Part shown: piece after piece, positions 15,549 through 24,886 of the stretch | Numbering within the stretch: position 1 is the first letter of the stretch | Layout: each line of letters opens with the position of its first letter | NCBI RefSeq assembly: GCF_012863495.1 | Contig: NZ_JAAVJL010000001.1 | Span: 310,001-374,000 of the forward strand | Length of the DNA: 64,000 nt | Source of the DNA: Pseudanabaena yagii GIHE-NHR1 | Lineage (GTDB): Bacteria; Cyanobacteriota; Cyanobacteriia; Pseudanabaenales; Pseudanabaenaceae | Direction: 5' to 3' | Notes under the pieces: generated by a model | What the model was told of the DNA's origin: nothing | Databases searched by the model: none | What the model saw: the letters and a program-made list of their open reading frames with translations, nothing else | Position numbers and translations under genes: made by a program

Positions 15549-17471
15549 TTAACTAGCACTTGCCGCAGTTTGCTTATTAAAGGCAAACTGGTTGAGAATG
15601 CGATCGCAGATTTGACCGCTAGACATACCAAGAGAATTGAAAGACTGCTCTGGGGAAGCATGTTCAACGAGAATATCGGGAACCCCGATGCGGTAAACGG
15701 GAGCCAATACATTCGCATCATTCATCGCTTCTAAAACAGCACTACCAAATCCACCCATTAAGCAACCTTCTTCAAGGGTGACCACCTTACCGATTTTTTG
15801 AGCAAGGGGCAGGATTAGCTCGGTATCTAGGGGCTTCGCAAAGCGAGCATTCACAACTGTGGCGCTAACTCCATGCTCATTGAGAAGTTCCGCAACCTGT
15901 AGCGAAGGATAAACCATTGAGCCATAGGCAAGTAACAAGACATCCTTACCTTCGCGCAAAACTTCCGCTTTGCCGATTGGTAATGGCTCGATGTCCTCAT
16001 CCTGTAATGGTGCGCCTACGCCATTACCGCGAGGATAACGCATGGCGATCGCGCCATTGTGAGTTAAGCCCGTAACGATCATGCTTTGCATTTCGGCTTC
16101 GTCCTTGGGAGCCATCAGCACGATGTTAGGGATACAGCGCAGATAGGAAATGTCATACATTCCTTGGTGAGTAGGACCATCGGCTCCGACAATACCTGCG
16201 CGATCGAGACAAAAGAAAACGGGCAAATTCTGGATACAGACATCATGGATGATCTGATCGTAGGCGCGTTGGAGGAATGTGGAATAAATTGCAGCAACGG
16301 GGCGCATTCCTTCACAAGCCATCCCTGCGGCGACAGTAACAGCATGTTGTTCCGCAATGCCAACATCAATAAACTGATTGGGGAGAGCCGCTTGGAACTT
16401 GTCTAAACCTGTACCAGTGGACATGGCGGCGGTAATGGCAACGATACGCTTGTCATGCTCAGCAAGTTTAATCAGCGTATCCGCAAAAACCTTGGAGTAG
16501 CTAGGAGGTTTGGGCTTGCTAGAAGTTGATGGTTTTGCTTTACCTGTGGCGAGGTCAAAGGAGTTTTGAGCGTGGTATCCCACGCGATCGGCTTCAGCGT
16601 AGCTGTAACCCTTGCCCTTAGTGGTGCTAACGTGAACCATGACGGGACCTGTGAGCGTATGCGCCATCTTGAAGGTATCGATCAATTCCTTGAGATTGTG
16701 ACCATCGACGGGACCAATGTAAGTAAAGCCGAGTTCTTCAAATACGGCTCCCACTTTGTTTTGTACCATCGTCACAATCTTGAGATTGTCCTTAATGCGC
16801 TCAATCTCAGGACTGATTTGTTCGCCGACAAAGGGGATATTGCGGATCTGTCCCTCAAGGTTGTTGGTGATAAATTTCATCGGGGGGCTGAGGCGCATTT
16901 TATTCAAATACTTAGGAATTGCGCCCACGTTGGGAGAAATCGACATTTCATTGTCATTGAGGACAACTAATAAATTCGTTTTGGGAAGATGTCCTGCGTG
17001 GTTGATCGCTTCTAGCGCCATGCCACCTGTCAAGGAGCCATCACCGATGATCGCTACTGTTTTGTAATTATCGCCTTGTAAATCACGGGCGATCGCCATA
17101 CCCAAAGCCGCCGAAATACTAGTCGATGCGTGACCTGCCCCGAAATGGTCAAATTCACTTTCGCGACGGTTGAGGTAGCCTGCAATCCCATCCTTTTGAC
17201 GCAAGGTATGGAAATTTTTGTAGCGTCCTGTGATCAATTTATGGGGATAGGCTTGATGCCCCACATCCCACACCACCTTGTCGCGATCCAAGTCAAGGGT
17301 TTGGTATAGGGCGAGGGTTAGCTCGACTACGCCTAGCCCCGGACCGAGGTGTCCGCCTGTAGCCGCGATCGTTTCTAAATGTTTTTGCCGAATTTCCTTT
17401 GCGATTGACTCCAATTGCGAGATTGTTAAACCATGCAACTGGTTAGGGTGGGTAACTTCACTTAGCCGCAT
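15549..17471 (-). CDS. dxs: 1-Deoxy-D-xylulose-5-phosphate synthase
   Basis: This 640-aa thiamine-diphosphate enzyme joins pyruvate and glyceraldehyde 3-phosphate in the first step of the MEP isoprenoid pathway. Landmarks are [37 protein letters not shown], the ThDP/Mg site [18 protein letters not shown] (~150), YIGPVDGHN, the transketolase pyrimidine domain ([30 protein letters not shown]) and the C-terminal domain with [14 protein letters not shown]. Length and order are those of cyanobacterial Dxs. It is transcribed alone, with a palindrome downstream. Confidence 0.97.
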   Translation of the reverse strand: MRLSEVTHPNQLHGLTISQLESIAKEIRQKHLETIAATGGHLGPGLGVVELTLALYQTLDLDRDKVVWDVGHQAYPHKLITGRYKNFHTLRQKDGIAGYLNRRESEFDHFGAGHASTSISAALGMAIARDLQGDNYKTVAIIGDGSLTGGMALEAINHAGHLPKTNLLVVLNDNEMSISPNVGAIPKYLNKMRLSPPMKFITNNLEGQIRNIPFVGEQISPEIERIKDNLKIVTMVQNKVGAVFEELGFTYIGPVDGHNLKELIDTFKMAHTLTGPVMVHVSTTKGKGYSYAEADRVGYHAQNSFDLATGKAKPSTSSKPKPPSYSKVFADTLIKLAEHDKRIVAITAAMSTGTGLDKFQAALPNQFIDVGIAEQHAVTVAAGMACEGMRPVAAIYSTFLQRAYDQIIHDVCIQNLPVFFCLDRAGIVGADGPTHQGMYDISYLRCIPNIVLMAPKDEAEMQSMIVTGLTHNGAIAMRYPRGNGVGAPLQDEDIEPLPIGKAEVLREGKDVLLLAYGSMVYPSLQVAELLNEHGVSATVVNARFAKPLDTELILPLAQKIGKVVTLEEGCLMGGFGSAVLEAMNDANVLAPVYRIGVPDILVEHASPEQSFNSLGMSSGQICDRILNQFAFNKQTAASAS

Positions 17472-17582
17472 ATATACTTATTTTTTATAAAATGACTTCC
17501 TTTAGTTTAACTGAAGCGCACCCCACAAACGTTCATCGCGATCACAGTTCTTAAAACCTAACTATGTCACTCAGGGTATAAA

Positions 17583-17631
17583 AGCCAAAATAACAGTGAC
17601 GACGCTTTGCTCCACCACTGTTATTTTGGCT
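17583..17631. repeat. 16-bp hairpin with 17-nt loop
   Basis: AGCCAAAATAACAGTG / CACTGTTATTTTGGCT around a loop containing GCTTTGC, followed by a partial repeat of the right arm (TATTTTGGCTTTTGA). It lies downstream of the tail-collar gene, in the gap towards dxs. Confidence 0.75.
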
Positions 17632-17665
17632 ATTTTGGCTTTTGATTTGTCAGAGATTACAATAT

Positions 17666-17938
17666 TTAATCTCTGGCAGGGAAGTAACCTTGCAAGGCAA
17701 TGTAATAAGCTAAATCACCACCACGGTCGTTACCGCTCTCATCAACATTTTCTGTTTTAATTGGAGGCATTTTGGGGAGTGCAAAACTATTTTTGCCATC
17801 TCCACCAAACTCAGTCCCAATCAATGCGAATAAGGCACAGTTTTGAGAAATAGGAAGAAGTTGTCCATCACATTTTGCCCAATGTTTCGGTGCCCAATTC
17901 CAAGGGAAAATGGCAATCTGACCAATTAGTGGATCCAT
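17666..17938 (-). CDS. Phage tail collar / MdpB-like domain protein
   Basis: A 90-aa product starting MDPLIGQIAIFPWNWAPKHW, then AKCDGQLLPISQNCALFALI and GTEFGGDGKNSFALPKMPP. This is the Tail Collar domain of the microcystin-dependent-protein (MdpB) family, seen in phage tail fibres and in many bacterial loci. The frame also has an in-frame ATG at 18001 that adds 21 residues; the 17938 start matches the family's usual beginning better. Family members normally run longer (~170 aa) and in groups of two or three. This one is short and alone, so it may be a remnant. Confidence 0.75.
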   Translation of the reverse strand: MDPLIGQIAIFPWNWAPKHWAKCDGQLLPISQNCALFALIGTEFGGDGKNSFALPKMPPIKTENVDESGNDRGGDLAYYIALQGYFPARD

Positions 17939-18004
17939 AGATTGTATACTCTCGTTGTTAGTTAAGTGGTTAGTATTCTTAGGCAGATTAACGAAATCCA
18001 TCAA

Positions 18005-18281
18005 TATCTAGACACCTCAAGTAATGTGCTGAGATAGGAAAGCAGCACCTACAAAAAGATATGTTTGTACAAAACTTCTAAGCCCCCCTAGAGTTGTCGT
18101 AGCTGATATTTTTTGTTGACAGTAATTTCGTTTTTCTAATCTTACGCAATATTGATTGCTTAGATATAATTAAATAATAAAGTTATAGTATTTTATCTGT
18201 CAATTAGAATAATAGCGTATGTCCTTTTGTGATTAAAAGTGATAAAGGACATAATTTACTCATTCGTTAGAATTTTCCCTA
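18005..18281. other. Gene-free AT-rich stretch
   Basis: No convincing frame or RNA gene was found. The sequence AAGCCCCCTAGAGTTGTCG near 18079 resembles the start of the intergenic repeat interrupted by ISAs1 at 23350. Two repeat elements follow (18282-18437). Confidence 0.5.
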
Positions 18282-18344
18282 TATAGCAATCCTCAATTTA
18301 TGGAAGCGAACCCAAAAATTTACAACTGATTTAGGACTGCTATA
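18282..18344. mobile_element. TATAGCAATCC MITE-like element, shortened copy C
   Basis: 63 bp with both terminal repeats (TATAGCAATCCTC and TTTAGGACTGCTATA) and the flanking CCCAAAAATTTAC. One hairpin arm (ATGGAAGCG) remains, while the loop and second arm are missing. It looks like an internal deletion that removed half of the palindrome. Confidence 0.75.
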
Positions 18345-18437
18345 CAGAGATTTGCGCTTTCTCAAAATCCAGATAAATTTTAAAAAAGCTTGCGAAGCAA
18401 GCTTTTTTAAAATTTATCTGACCTAAACAGGCTGTAT
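18342..18437. repeat. TACAG...CTGTA hairpin element, copy 1
   Basis: Ends ATACAG and CTGTAT. The centre is a perfect 24-bp stem with a 3-nt loop (CAGATAAATTTTAAAAAAGC plus TTGC, loop GAA, 18370-18420). It shares ends, a TTTGCGCTTTCTC left flank and stem length with the copies at 32000, 33232 and 61272. Confidence 0.88.
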
Positions 18438-18507
18438 ATATCTATCTAGGTGTACAGTGACCAATTTTTGAGATTCGGTGTCAAAGAACAAAAAATCTTG
18501 TTTTTTA

Positions 18508-18810
18508 TTATTTTGATAATAAGGACAATGTTGCTTGACGACATCCCATACAATCGCACCCAAACTTCTGAACTGCCAAATCACCTATGCGATCGCTAGT
18601 TAAACCATCAGAACGATCATTGCGATCGCTAAGGGATTGATTGTTTGACTCAGTAGTTGTTTTGGTAATTACGACTGACTCTGTATAAGTATCAGGATCT
18701 TTGTTTGTACTAGAGCTAATGCTGGTATTTGCCAAAGCAGGAGTACCTGAGGCTAAAAAAGTTGCCAATAGAGCAGGACTGCTCACAAGAGCTAAGGATG
18801 ATTTTTTCAT
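18508..18810 (-). CDS. Small secreted protein with a GCDCMGC motif
   Basis: A 100-aa product. The N-terminus MKKSSLALVSSPALLATFLA, ending SGTPALANTS, is a good signal peptide with an ALA cleavage site at ~29. The mature part is rich in Ser, Thr and Asp, and its C-terminus contains GCDCMGCRQAT with three closely spaced Cys residues that could bind metal or form disulfides. The frame extends upstream to 18864, but ATG 18810 is the start that gives the signal peptide. Function unknown. Confidence 0.65.
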   Translation of the reverse strand: MKKSSLALVSSPALLATFLASGTPALANTSISSSTNKDPDTYTESVVITKTTTESNNQSLSDRNDRSDGLTSDRIGDLAVQKFGCDCMGCRQATLSLLSK

Positions 18811-18909
18811 AGGGCAAAGGAATGTCCAATCACATTCATGAATTGCTACAGATACTAGCATCAACTCATTGGAGAGTTATACTGAGATTTACATAGTTTT
18901 TACTTTTCC

Positions 18910-20043
18910 ATGCTCTCCGCAAGTCCCGATCTCATAGCCCTAGCCCGATCGCAAATTATTTTACTGACCCAGAGTTTGGGGGCAGTAGCTAGCGCTATGT
19001 ATATCACTGAAAATGTGGCAGATGGGATGCCGCCCAACTTGATCGAAGTTGCCGTGTTTCCAGAGGAGGGGGCGATCGCTTTACCTGAGACTTTTTCGGC
19101 TGAGGCTTTGCCAACTTTATCGATGGGGACTGGTGGTTTAGTCAGACAACGTCGCTTTATTTTGCCCTTAATTTATGAAGAGGCAATTTTAGGTTTTTTG
19201 ATGACGGGACGGGAAGATCGGGACTGGTTTGATTATGAACAATCACAAATTCAACAAATTGCCAATACTTTAGCGATCGCCTGTGCGCTTGATCGCCGCA
19301 ATCAATGGTTGGCGGCTAATCAACAGCGTAATTACGAAGAACAAAGTAACTTTTTAGCCTCACTGCTGCATCAACTCCGCAATCCTCTCACCGCAATTCG
19401 CACCTTTGCCCAGCTATTATCACGGCGAATTGTTGCTGACGATCCTAATCAAAAGTTTGTAACGGGAATTTTGCGCGAAACTCAGCATATTCAAGACTTG
19501 CTCAGTGAAGCCGATCGCCCTGCGCCACTCTTACTATCGGAAGCCGAACATGAAAAAGCGCTCTTACCTGCGGCAACAATGGAGCTAACCGAGATTGATC
19601 TGAGTGAAATTTTAGATGGAATTACTAACTTTGCTAGTGCGATCGCCCAAGAACGGAATATTCAGTTTCTATCAAATATCCCTTCCCATTTACCCAAAGT
19701 TTTGGGTAACGAGTCTGCACTTAGAGAAGCGATCGGAAATCTTGCCGAGAATGCACTCAAATACACGCCTAAAGGTGGCTATGTATTACTAGGTGCGGAT
19801 GTCAAACCTGACACAGTTTATATCTATGTCCAAGATACGGGTGTGGGCATTCCTGATGCAGATTTGCCGCGCTTATTTGAACGTAATTTCCGTGGTAGAC
19901 AAGCGGAAAGTGAGATCGCAGGTACGGGTTTAGGACTAGCGATCGCTAATGAGTTAGTCCAAAAAATGGAAGGCAGTATCCATGTGATCAGTCAAGTTGG
20001 TAAAGGTAGTACTTTTGCTGTGACACTCAAGCGATCGCTATAG
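18910..20043 (+). CDS. GAF-domain sensor histidine kinase, Hik2/CSK-like
   Basis: A 377-aa soluble histidine kinase with an N-terminal GAF-like domain (~1-130), DHp helix with the phospho-acceptor His in LHQLRNPLTAIRTFAQLL (~155-172), and ATPase domain with N-box AIGNLAENALKYTP, G1 DTGVGIPD and G2 GTGLGLAIANELV. The HQLRNPLTA-RTF H-box is typical of the Hik2/chloroplast sensor kinase (CSK) group, which senses redox and salt state and passes phosphate to Rre1/RppA. No response regulator is adjacent, as is common in cyanobacteria. A small membrane protein gene follows after 4 bp. Confidence 0.85.
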   Translation: MLSASPDLIALARSQIILLTQSLGAVASAMYITENVADGMPPNLIEVAVFPEEGAIALPETFSAEALPTLSMGTGGLVRQRRFILPLIYEEAILGFLMTGREDRDWFDYEQSQIQQIANTLAIACALDRRNQWLAANQQRNYEEQSNFLASLLHQLRNPLTAIRTFAQLLSRRIVADDPNQKFVTGILRETQHIQDLLSEADRPAPLLLSEAEHEKALLPAATMELTEIDLSEILDGITNFASAIAQERNIQFLSNIPSHLPKVLGNESALREAIGNLAENALKYTPKGGYVLLGADVKPDTVYIYVQDTGVGIPDADLPRLFERNFRGRQAESEIAGTGLGLAIANELVQKMEGSIHVISQVGKGSTFAVTLKRSL

Positions 20044-20047
20044 GATT

Positions 20048-20524
20048 ATGGGCTTAGTTATGTCTAAGGCAATCGCTCTTAATCAATTTACTAGATACTT
20101 CTGTATTTATACAGTTGCGAGTCTATTCGTTTATCTGCTGACTTCCTTCACTTCTCCTGCTGGTATTATTGTCGTCTTTGTCCTTTTACCTTTCTATAGC
20201 CTTTGTGTTGCTTCCATAGTTAGCACTAATATGAAAAATCGTCATGCTACGGTTAGGTATAACAAATATCTACTTAGATGTGTTTTGATATTTCAAGGTG
20301 TCAAAATCTTGGCTAGTCCTGCTAGTTGCTATGGTTGGCATCAAGGGAGAAGCTGTTACTCCTTTATTCAAGAACTTTTAAGCAACGAAAATCTTAGGGA
20401 TTTTGCTAATAAAACTCCTCATTGGGAAATAGTAGAAACGTCATTTTCCATAGCTTTAGTGCTATATCTGGTTGCCATAGTAATTTTCCTAGCAACGCTT
20501 CGTATCCATAAAGTTGCTGAATAA
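20048..20524 (+). CDS. Hypothetical four-helix membrane protein
   Basis: 158 aa with hydrophobic segments at about 15-35, 38-60, 78-98 and 130-152, and a Cys-containing periplasmic-looking loop (CYGWHQGRSCYSF). No family recognised. It starts 4 bp after the histidine kinase stop, so the two are probably co-transcribed, and it could be a membrane partner of the kinase. It converges on the GNAT gene with no gap between the stops. Confidence 0.65.
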   Translation: MGLVMSKAIALNQFTRYFCIYTVASLFVYLLTSFTSPAGIIVVFVLLPFYSLCVASIVSTNMKNRHATVRYNKYLLRCVLIFQGVKILASPASCYGWHQGRSCYSFIQELLSNENLRDFANKTPHWEIVETSFSIALVLYLVAIVIFLATLRIHKVAE

Positions 20525-21013
20525 CTATCCTGCTAATTGCGCTAATGCTGCACCCGTAACCCGACAAATGCGCCAATCAGGCAGGATTTCCGCACCAATG
20601 CGAGTATAAAAGGCGATCGCAGGTGCATTCCAATCTAAAACTGACCACTCAAAGCGACCATAGTCTCTGGATACTGCAATCTGAGCAAGGTTAGTAATTA
20701 GAGCTTTACCAATGCCAATGCCGCGATATTCCGATAGTACAAATAAATCTTCGAGATAGATGCCGCGACGGGTGAGGAAGGTGGAATAGCTGGTAAAAAA
20801 CAGGGCAAATCCTACAATTTGATTCGGTTCTATCTCCGCAACGATCGCTTCAATACAAGGATTTTCGCCAAATAGATCTGCTTGGAGAGTTTGACTGTCG
20901 CCTGTGACCTGATCCGAGAGTTTCTCATAGTCAGCAAGGGCAAGAATTAGCGAAAAAATGGCTGGAACATCCTGAATTGTGGCGGGACGAATCTTAAATT
21001 GCGGTTGAGTCAT
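20525..21013 (-). CDS. GNAT-family N-acetyltransferase
   Basis: 162 aa with the GNAT fold: PATIQDVPAIFSLILALADYEK, then LEDLFVLSEYRGIGIGKALI, where R-G-I-G-I-G-K-A forms the acetyl-CoA pyrophosphate loop (~97-105), and WNAPAIAFYTRIGAE near the end. It resembles the diamine/thialysine (SSAT-like) acetyltransferase group, but the substrate is not certain. It converges on the membrane protein gene. Confidence 0.88.
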   Translation of the reverse strand: MTQPQFKIRPATIQDVPAIFSLILALADYEKLSDQVTGDSQTLQADLFGENPCIEAIVAEIEPNQIVGFALFFTSYSTFLTRRGIYLEDLFVLSEYRGIGIGKALITNLAQIAVSRDYGRFEWSVLDWNAPAIAFYTRIGAEILPDWRICRVTGAALAQLAG

Positions 21014-21094
21014 TTTTAGAGGTAAGTCGATTTTTCCTGTAGGATAAGCTTAACAAAAGTTAACTTTATTGATCGCATATTTCGACAAACTGCT

Positions 21095-21499
21095 ATGAAC
21101 CTGACTTTAACTCCATCACAAATACTGCTCTATGGAATTGCGATCGCTGGGGGACTGATCTACTTGCCTTACATCGTTGTCGCCTACGGACGGGTGAGTG
21201 TTGGCTATGACGTAAATGCACCGAGAGCAATGTTTGATCGCTTACCTGACTATGCCAAACGCGCTACATGGGCGCACCAAAATTCCTTTGAAGTATTTGC
21301 TTTATTTGCGGCTGCTGCCCTCACGGCATATGTCAGTAACTCTGCCTCTGATAAGACTTCCCTCGATATATTGATATTTTTAGCAGCAAGGGTTTTGTTT
21401 ACCTTGTTCTATATTCTTGATTTACCTTGGTTGCGATCGCCGATGTGGGCAATCAGTATGGTCTGCATTGGTGGACTATTTTCTGCAAGTCTTTTCTAA
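21095..21499 (+). CDS. MAPEG-family membrane protein
   Basis: 134 aa with four hydrophobic segments. The conserved AKRATWAHQNSFEVFALFAA segment (E-x-F-x-x-F in helix 2) marks the MAPEG family, membrane proteins related to glutathione transferases and eicosanoid enzymes. The bacterial group's substrate is unknown. A long terminator hairpin begins one base after its stop codon. Confidence 0.88.
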   Translation: MNLTLTPSQILLYGIAIAGGLIYLPYIVVAYGRVSVGYDVNAPRAMFDRLPDYAKRATWAHQNSFEVFALFAAAALTAYVSNSASDKTSLDILIFLAARVLFTLFYILDLPWLRSPMWAISMVCIGGLFSASLF

Positions 21500-21552
21500 A
21501 AAAGCTATTTCATGAAGGAGGCGCGAAGCGCCTCCTTCATGAAATAGCTTTT
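21500..21552. terminator. Perfect 25-bp terminator, apex GCGC-GAA-GCGC
   Basis: The left arm AAAAGCTATTTCATGAAGGAGGCGC is fully complementary to the right arm, with a 3-nt loop and a T-rich tail. It begins directly after the MAPEG stop. Confidence 0.88.
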
Positions 21553-21618
21553 GTTTACTTTTGAGACTCTTGCGAAGTTTCATGATTCAGTGGCATTTAC
21601 TTTGGGAATATTTTTAGG

Positions 21619-21644
21619 GAAGGATAAGCGCCGCTTATCCTTCC
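21619..21644. repeat. Short palindrome GGAAGGATAAGCG/CGCTTATCCTTCC
   Basis: An almost loopless inverted repeat about 40 bp past the stop of the phosphoglucomutase-family gene, in the gap shared with MAPEG. Confidence 0.65.
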
Positions 21645-21682
21645 TGATCGTCACCGAAAAGGCTGTCCACTAGGTAGCTTTT

Positions 21683-23209
21683 TTATTTTTGGAAAGCAGA
21701 AAGATCCAATCCGTCAATGGGTTGTAAGAAAGCGAATAACCGATTCGCAATCTTGGCAACGCCACCTTGAATATTCGATTCAATATTTAAAGGCATCACA
21801 GGATCATGTAATGAGAGCCGTAGTAGAAACCAGCCATTCTCATCATCAGCAGTACAGGAAACGCGGATACCTTCATAATTATTCGGTACAATTTGCCAAT
21901 CGGTTTGGTTTGAGGAAAAGTCTTGTAAATTGTTAATGACCTTCTCTCCTAAAGTTTTAAAATCCTCTACCAGCATTTTGATACGAAACTCTTCACTTTC
22001 GGCTGGTTCTTGTAAGTTGGCAATTAAATCGGTGAGCGATTTTCCCGCTAATTTGGATTTGGCTAATTCAATCAAGAGCTTACTTACCAAATAAGCGCCA
22101 TCATCAAGGAAATAGTTCTCCTTCATCGCGCCATGTCCCGAAGTCTCGATCGCTAGCCAAGACTCTTGCCCTGATTGATTAAGACGGATTGACTCGTTGA
22201 TTACATTTTTGTAACCACGCTTGAAACGATGATGTACACCTTGCAAATCCTCAGTAATGAATTTCGCCAGCCCATCGGAGGTAATCGAATCAGTGACAAT
22301 GGCTGAATTGGGATGCTCCTTGAGGACGATCGCCGAAATTAAGGCGATCAATCGATTCCGATTTAGCTCTTTGCCAAATTGATCGACCGCCGCACTGCGA
22401 TCGACATCAGTATCAAAAATAATCCCAAAATCTGCTTGATGTTTAACAACTGCTTCACAAATGGAAGCCATTGCTACTTTATCTTCAGGATTGGGAACGT
22501 GATTGGGAAATGTGCCATCGGGATCGAGAAATTGGCTGCCTGTAATATCTGCACCGAGAGGCTCTAAGACTTTACTAGCATAGAATCCACCAGCACCATT
22601 ACCCGCATCGACGATGATTTTTAATCCCTGAAGTGGTTGTTCGTAATGGTCGGGATGATTGACTGCTTCACGAATTTTGGTGACAAATTGATTCGCATAG
22701 ACTGAGATAAAATCATGCTTGGTGATATTTCCTTGAGAAGCGGAAATTACAAATTCGTTCTTCTCGGCAAGATTGAGAATATCCGTAATATCTTTTTTCT
22801 CTAAGCCACCCTGAGCCGTAAAAAACTTTAAACCATTGCGATTAAATGGTAAATGACTTGCTGTGAGCATAATTGCGCCATCACAGTTAAAGCCATCGGT
22901 AACTGTACTCATAAACATCGCTGGAGTCGATGCGATCGCAAAGTCATATACCTGACTGCCGAGGGAAGTTATTCCTTCCATTACTGCTTGCATTAACTCC
23001 AAGCCCGATAGCCGACTATCGCGTCCTACGGAAATAAGTAGGTCTGAGGTAGGTTTGTCTAGTTTCTGAGATAGCCAAATTGCAAAAGATTGTCCGAGGA
23101 TTTTGGCAATGGCAGGAGTTAGGTTTACATCTTCATTGGGTACGCCTGCGATCGCTACGCCACGAATATCTGAGCCATTTTGCAGCTTTTTCCAATTGAA
23201 ATCTTGCAT
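21683..23209 (-). CDS. Phosphomannomutase/phosphoglucomutase family protein
   Basis: A 508-aa alpha-D-phosphohexomutase. The phosphoserine loop is TASHLPFNRNG (~115), the metal-binding loop IIFDTDVDRSAAVD (~262-275), the sugar-binding loop ETSGHGA (~355), and the C-terminal phosphate-binding segment RVSCTADDENGW. It interconverts hexose 1- and 6-phosphates, feeding glycogen, cell-wall or nucleotide-sugar synthesis. The loop TASHLPFNRNG differs from TASHNP of classic PMM/PGM, so substrate preference is uncertain. It is transcribed alone. Confidence 0.9.
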   Translation of the reverse strand: MQDFNWKKLQNGSDIRGVAIAGVPNEDVNLTPAIAKILGQSFAIWLSQKLDKPTSDLLISVGRDSRLSGLELMQAVMEGITSLGSQVYDFAIASTPAMFMSTVTDGFNCDGAIMLTASHLPFNRNGLKFFTAQGGLEKKDITDILNLAEKNEFVISASQGNITKHDFISVYANQFVTKIREAVNHPDHYEQPLQGLKIIVDAGNGAGGFYASKVLEPLGADITGSQFLDPDGTFPNHVPNPEDKVAMASICEAVVKHQADFGIIFDTDVDRSAAVDQFGKELNRNRLIALISAIVLKEHPNSAIVTDSITSDGLAKFITEDLQGVHHRFKRGYKNVINESIRLNQSGQESWLAIETSGHGAMKENYFLDDGAYLVSKLLIELAKSKLAGKSLTDLIANLQEPAESEEFRIKMLVEDFKTLGEKVINNLQDFSSNQTDWQIVPNNYEGIRVSCTADDENGWFLLRLSLHDPVMPLNIESNIQGGVAKIANRLFAFLQPIDGLDLSAFQK

Positions 23210-23370
23210 CGTTATCTTGCTTTCATACGCTACTACTAAGTAGTCTAAGGTTCTAATCCAAGACTTCTATAGATCAATATTATTTATCCATATTTCGAGC
23301 TAGCTTTAGCACTATGGGATTGTGTACCCGCCTTGGGAATGTATCTAAGCCCCCTAAATCCGCCAATTCT

Positions 23371-24654
23371 GCAGGGTGGTTTCATTTTCGGAAAAGCAAG
23401 CAGGAAGGGAGAAGCAGAAAATTTAGAAGGAGGAAATCAGTAAGAATAAGAGCAGGAGAGAATATCAAAAACTTGATGAACCTGATTCGCGAGAACCCGT
23501 TGCCCCTGAGGAATCGTCCGAAAGCCAAGGCGACGAACAGTGGTCATGATAAAACAGTGAATAATTGCCCAAATAGTAGGAGCATTACCACCACGACGTA
23601 ACCCCGTATCCTCTTGAAAAAGGACATCGCGCACCCAATGTAAGCGATTTTCAATGCCCCAGTGTAGGCGAATCGGGTCAAGAAACTGAGCCGCCTTGAG
23701 AGACAAGTCAGAAATATAACCAACTGATTCGACAAAAGGCTTGTCATCACGCCAGCCCTCGCGTTCCACATAAATCAAAGACTGTAGAGACGACCATTGT
23801 TTACGTAGGTGAGTCGGCGCAGGATAAACCCAAACGCGACGGCGCACTTGACGGCTATGAGATTTGTCAAACTCTTCAGCATAGCTAAGGGCTTCCGTGG
23901 TTTGATGTAAGTTATCCAAAATCTTGAGCAAATTCGGTTGATTATTTTTGAGCGCAATCAAATAATGCTGTTCCTGTTCAACAATTAATTTCACCGTATC
24001 TTTTTGGCAATGTAAGGCATCTAGGGTGAAAGAGGCTTTCTGCCCTTGTAAAGAGGTAATCACTTGTTTAACGACTTCGATTTCACTAATTTGTTTGTTT
24101 TCGGATACGGCAAGGGCTATTACTTCTCCCGTTTCATGGGTAAAGGCTGATACGGTACTGGTAAAGTTTTGCCTAGAATCAGTCTGATTGGAGACAGTAC
24201 ATTTGATGCTTTTTCCGTCCATCGCCAGCCATTGCCCTGATTCGCCTGTATAGCTATTTCTACACCACTCGTTAAATAGTTTAACTATTGGCTCAATTTC
24301 TACTCCTTGAATGACACGACGAAAGGTCGAATATGACGGGATTCGACTCTCTGGTGCTAGCTCTAGCCTTGTTTGTAGGGTTTGCCAATGTTTCTCACAG
24401 AAATCTGCTAAGGGTCGATATCCGTGATAATTACACAATACTCCCAGCAAGGTTAAGCACATGACTAGCCATAGTGGATGTCGCTTACCTTTACTTTTCC
24501 GATGGTCTGGGATCTGCTTTAATTGTTCTATAAAGTTCATGGTCTGGTTTTGCTTTTTGTTTAGCTCTTAACAGACCATTTTTTACTATTTTGGCTTTGC
24601 TGTTTTTCTGTAATCCCTTCTCACTATCACTTCCCGAAAATGAAACCACCCTGC
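23371..24654 (-). mobile_element. ISAs1-family insertion sequence, complete
   Basis: About 1284 bp. The terminal inverted repeats GCAGGGTGGTTTCATTTTCG match exactly at both ends. The flanks carry an exact 17-bp direct repeat CTAAATCCGCCAATTCT (23354-23370 and 24655-24671), longer than the 8-10 bp usual for the family. It contains one intact transposase gene. The target was itself an intergenic inverted repeat whose other half (TTCCCCCAGAATTGGGGG) lies at about 24698-24715. Confidence 0.92.
23437..24540 (-). CDS. ISAs1-family transposase
   Basis: 367 aa. The N-terminal DDE_Tnp_1-associated domain (FIEQLKQIPDHRKSKGKRHPL) is followed by the catalytic domain: first Asp in LAMDGKSIKCTV, second Asp in FTLDALHCQKDT, and Glu in WGIENRLHWVRDVLFQED. 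The motifs RRVIQGVE and IALKNNQPNL are typical of H-repeat/ISAs1 proteins. The gene appears intact. Confidence 0.95.
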   Translation of the reverse strand: MNFIEQLKQIPDHRKSKGKRHPLWLVMCLTLLGVLCNYHGYRPLADFCEKHWQTLQTRLELAPESRIPSYSTFRRVIQGVEIEPIVKLFNEWCRNSYTGESGQWLAMDGKSIKCTVSNQTDSRQNFTSTVSAFTHETGEVIALAVSENKQISEIEVVKQVITSLQGQKASFTLDALHCQKDTVKLIVEQEQHYLIALKNNQPNLLKILDNLHQTTEALSYAEEFDKSHSRQVRRRVWVYPAPTHLRKQWSSLQSLIYVEREGWRDDKPFVESVGYISDLSLKAAQFLDPIRLHWGIENRLHWVRDVLFQEDTGLRRGGNAPTIWAIIHCFIMTTVRRLGFRTIPQGQRVLANQVHQVFDILSCSYSY

Positions 24655-24662
24655 CTAAATCC

Positions 24663-24715
24663 GCCAATTCTGGGGGACTTTGAAAATTCTTGTTCCCCCA
24701 GAATTGGGGGCTAGG
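24663..24715. repeat. Intergenic inverted repeat split by ISAs1
   Basis: GCCAATTCTGGGGGA and TTCCCCCAGAATTGGGGG form a ~14-bp stem, and the left outer part (TAAGCCCCC, 23346-23354) matches GGGGGCTAG on the right. ISAs1 inserted into its left arm. Confidence 0.65.
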
Positions 24716-24866
24716 GGACGATTAATTATTGACTTAGTTAGGTTTTATGACTTGTGTGTACATGAAATCTCCCTTGATAGAGGTGGGAATGTGGTTTCCA
24801 CGTAACGTCAGTAGGAATTGTAGTGCGATCCGCTGCCATTCCTTAATTATAATATTACTAATCAAA

Positions 24867-24876
24867 ATAGTTCTAA
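24867..24876. promoter_or_regulatory. Half operator before marR
   Basis: ATAGTTCTAA, identical to one half of the palindrome at 25420-25439, lies 10 bp before the MarR start codon. This suggests autoregulation. Confidence 0.5.
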
Positions 24877-24886
24877 TGGCAATCAA

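Noticed and set aside
16086-17067. Plus-strand frames opposite dxs
   Set aside because: Shadows of a conserved gene on the other strand.
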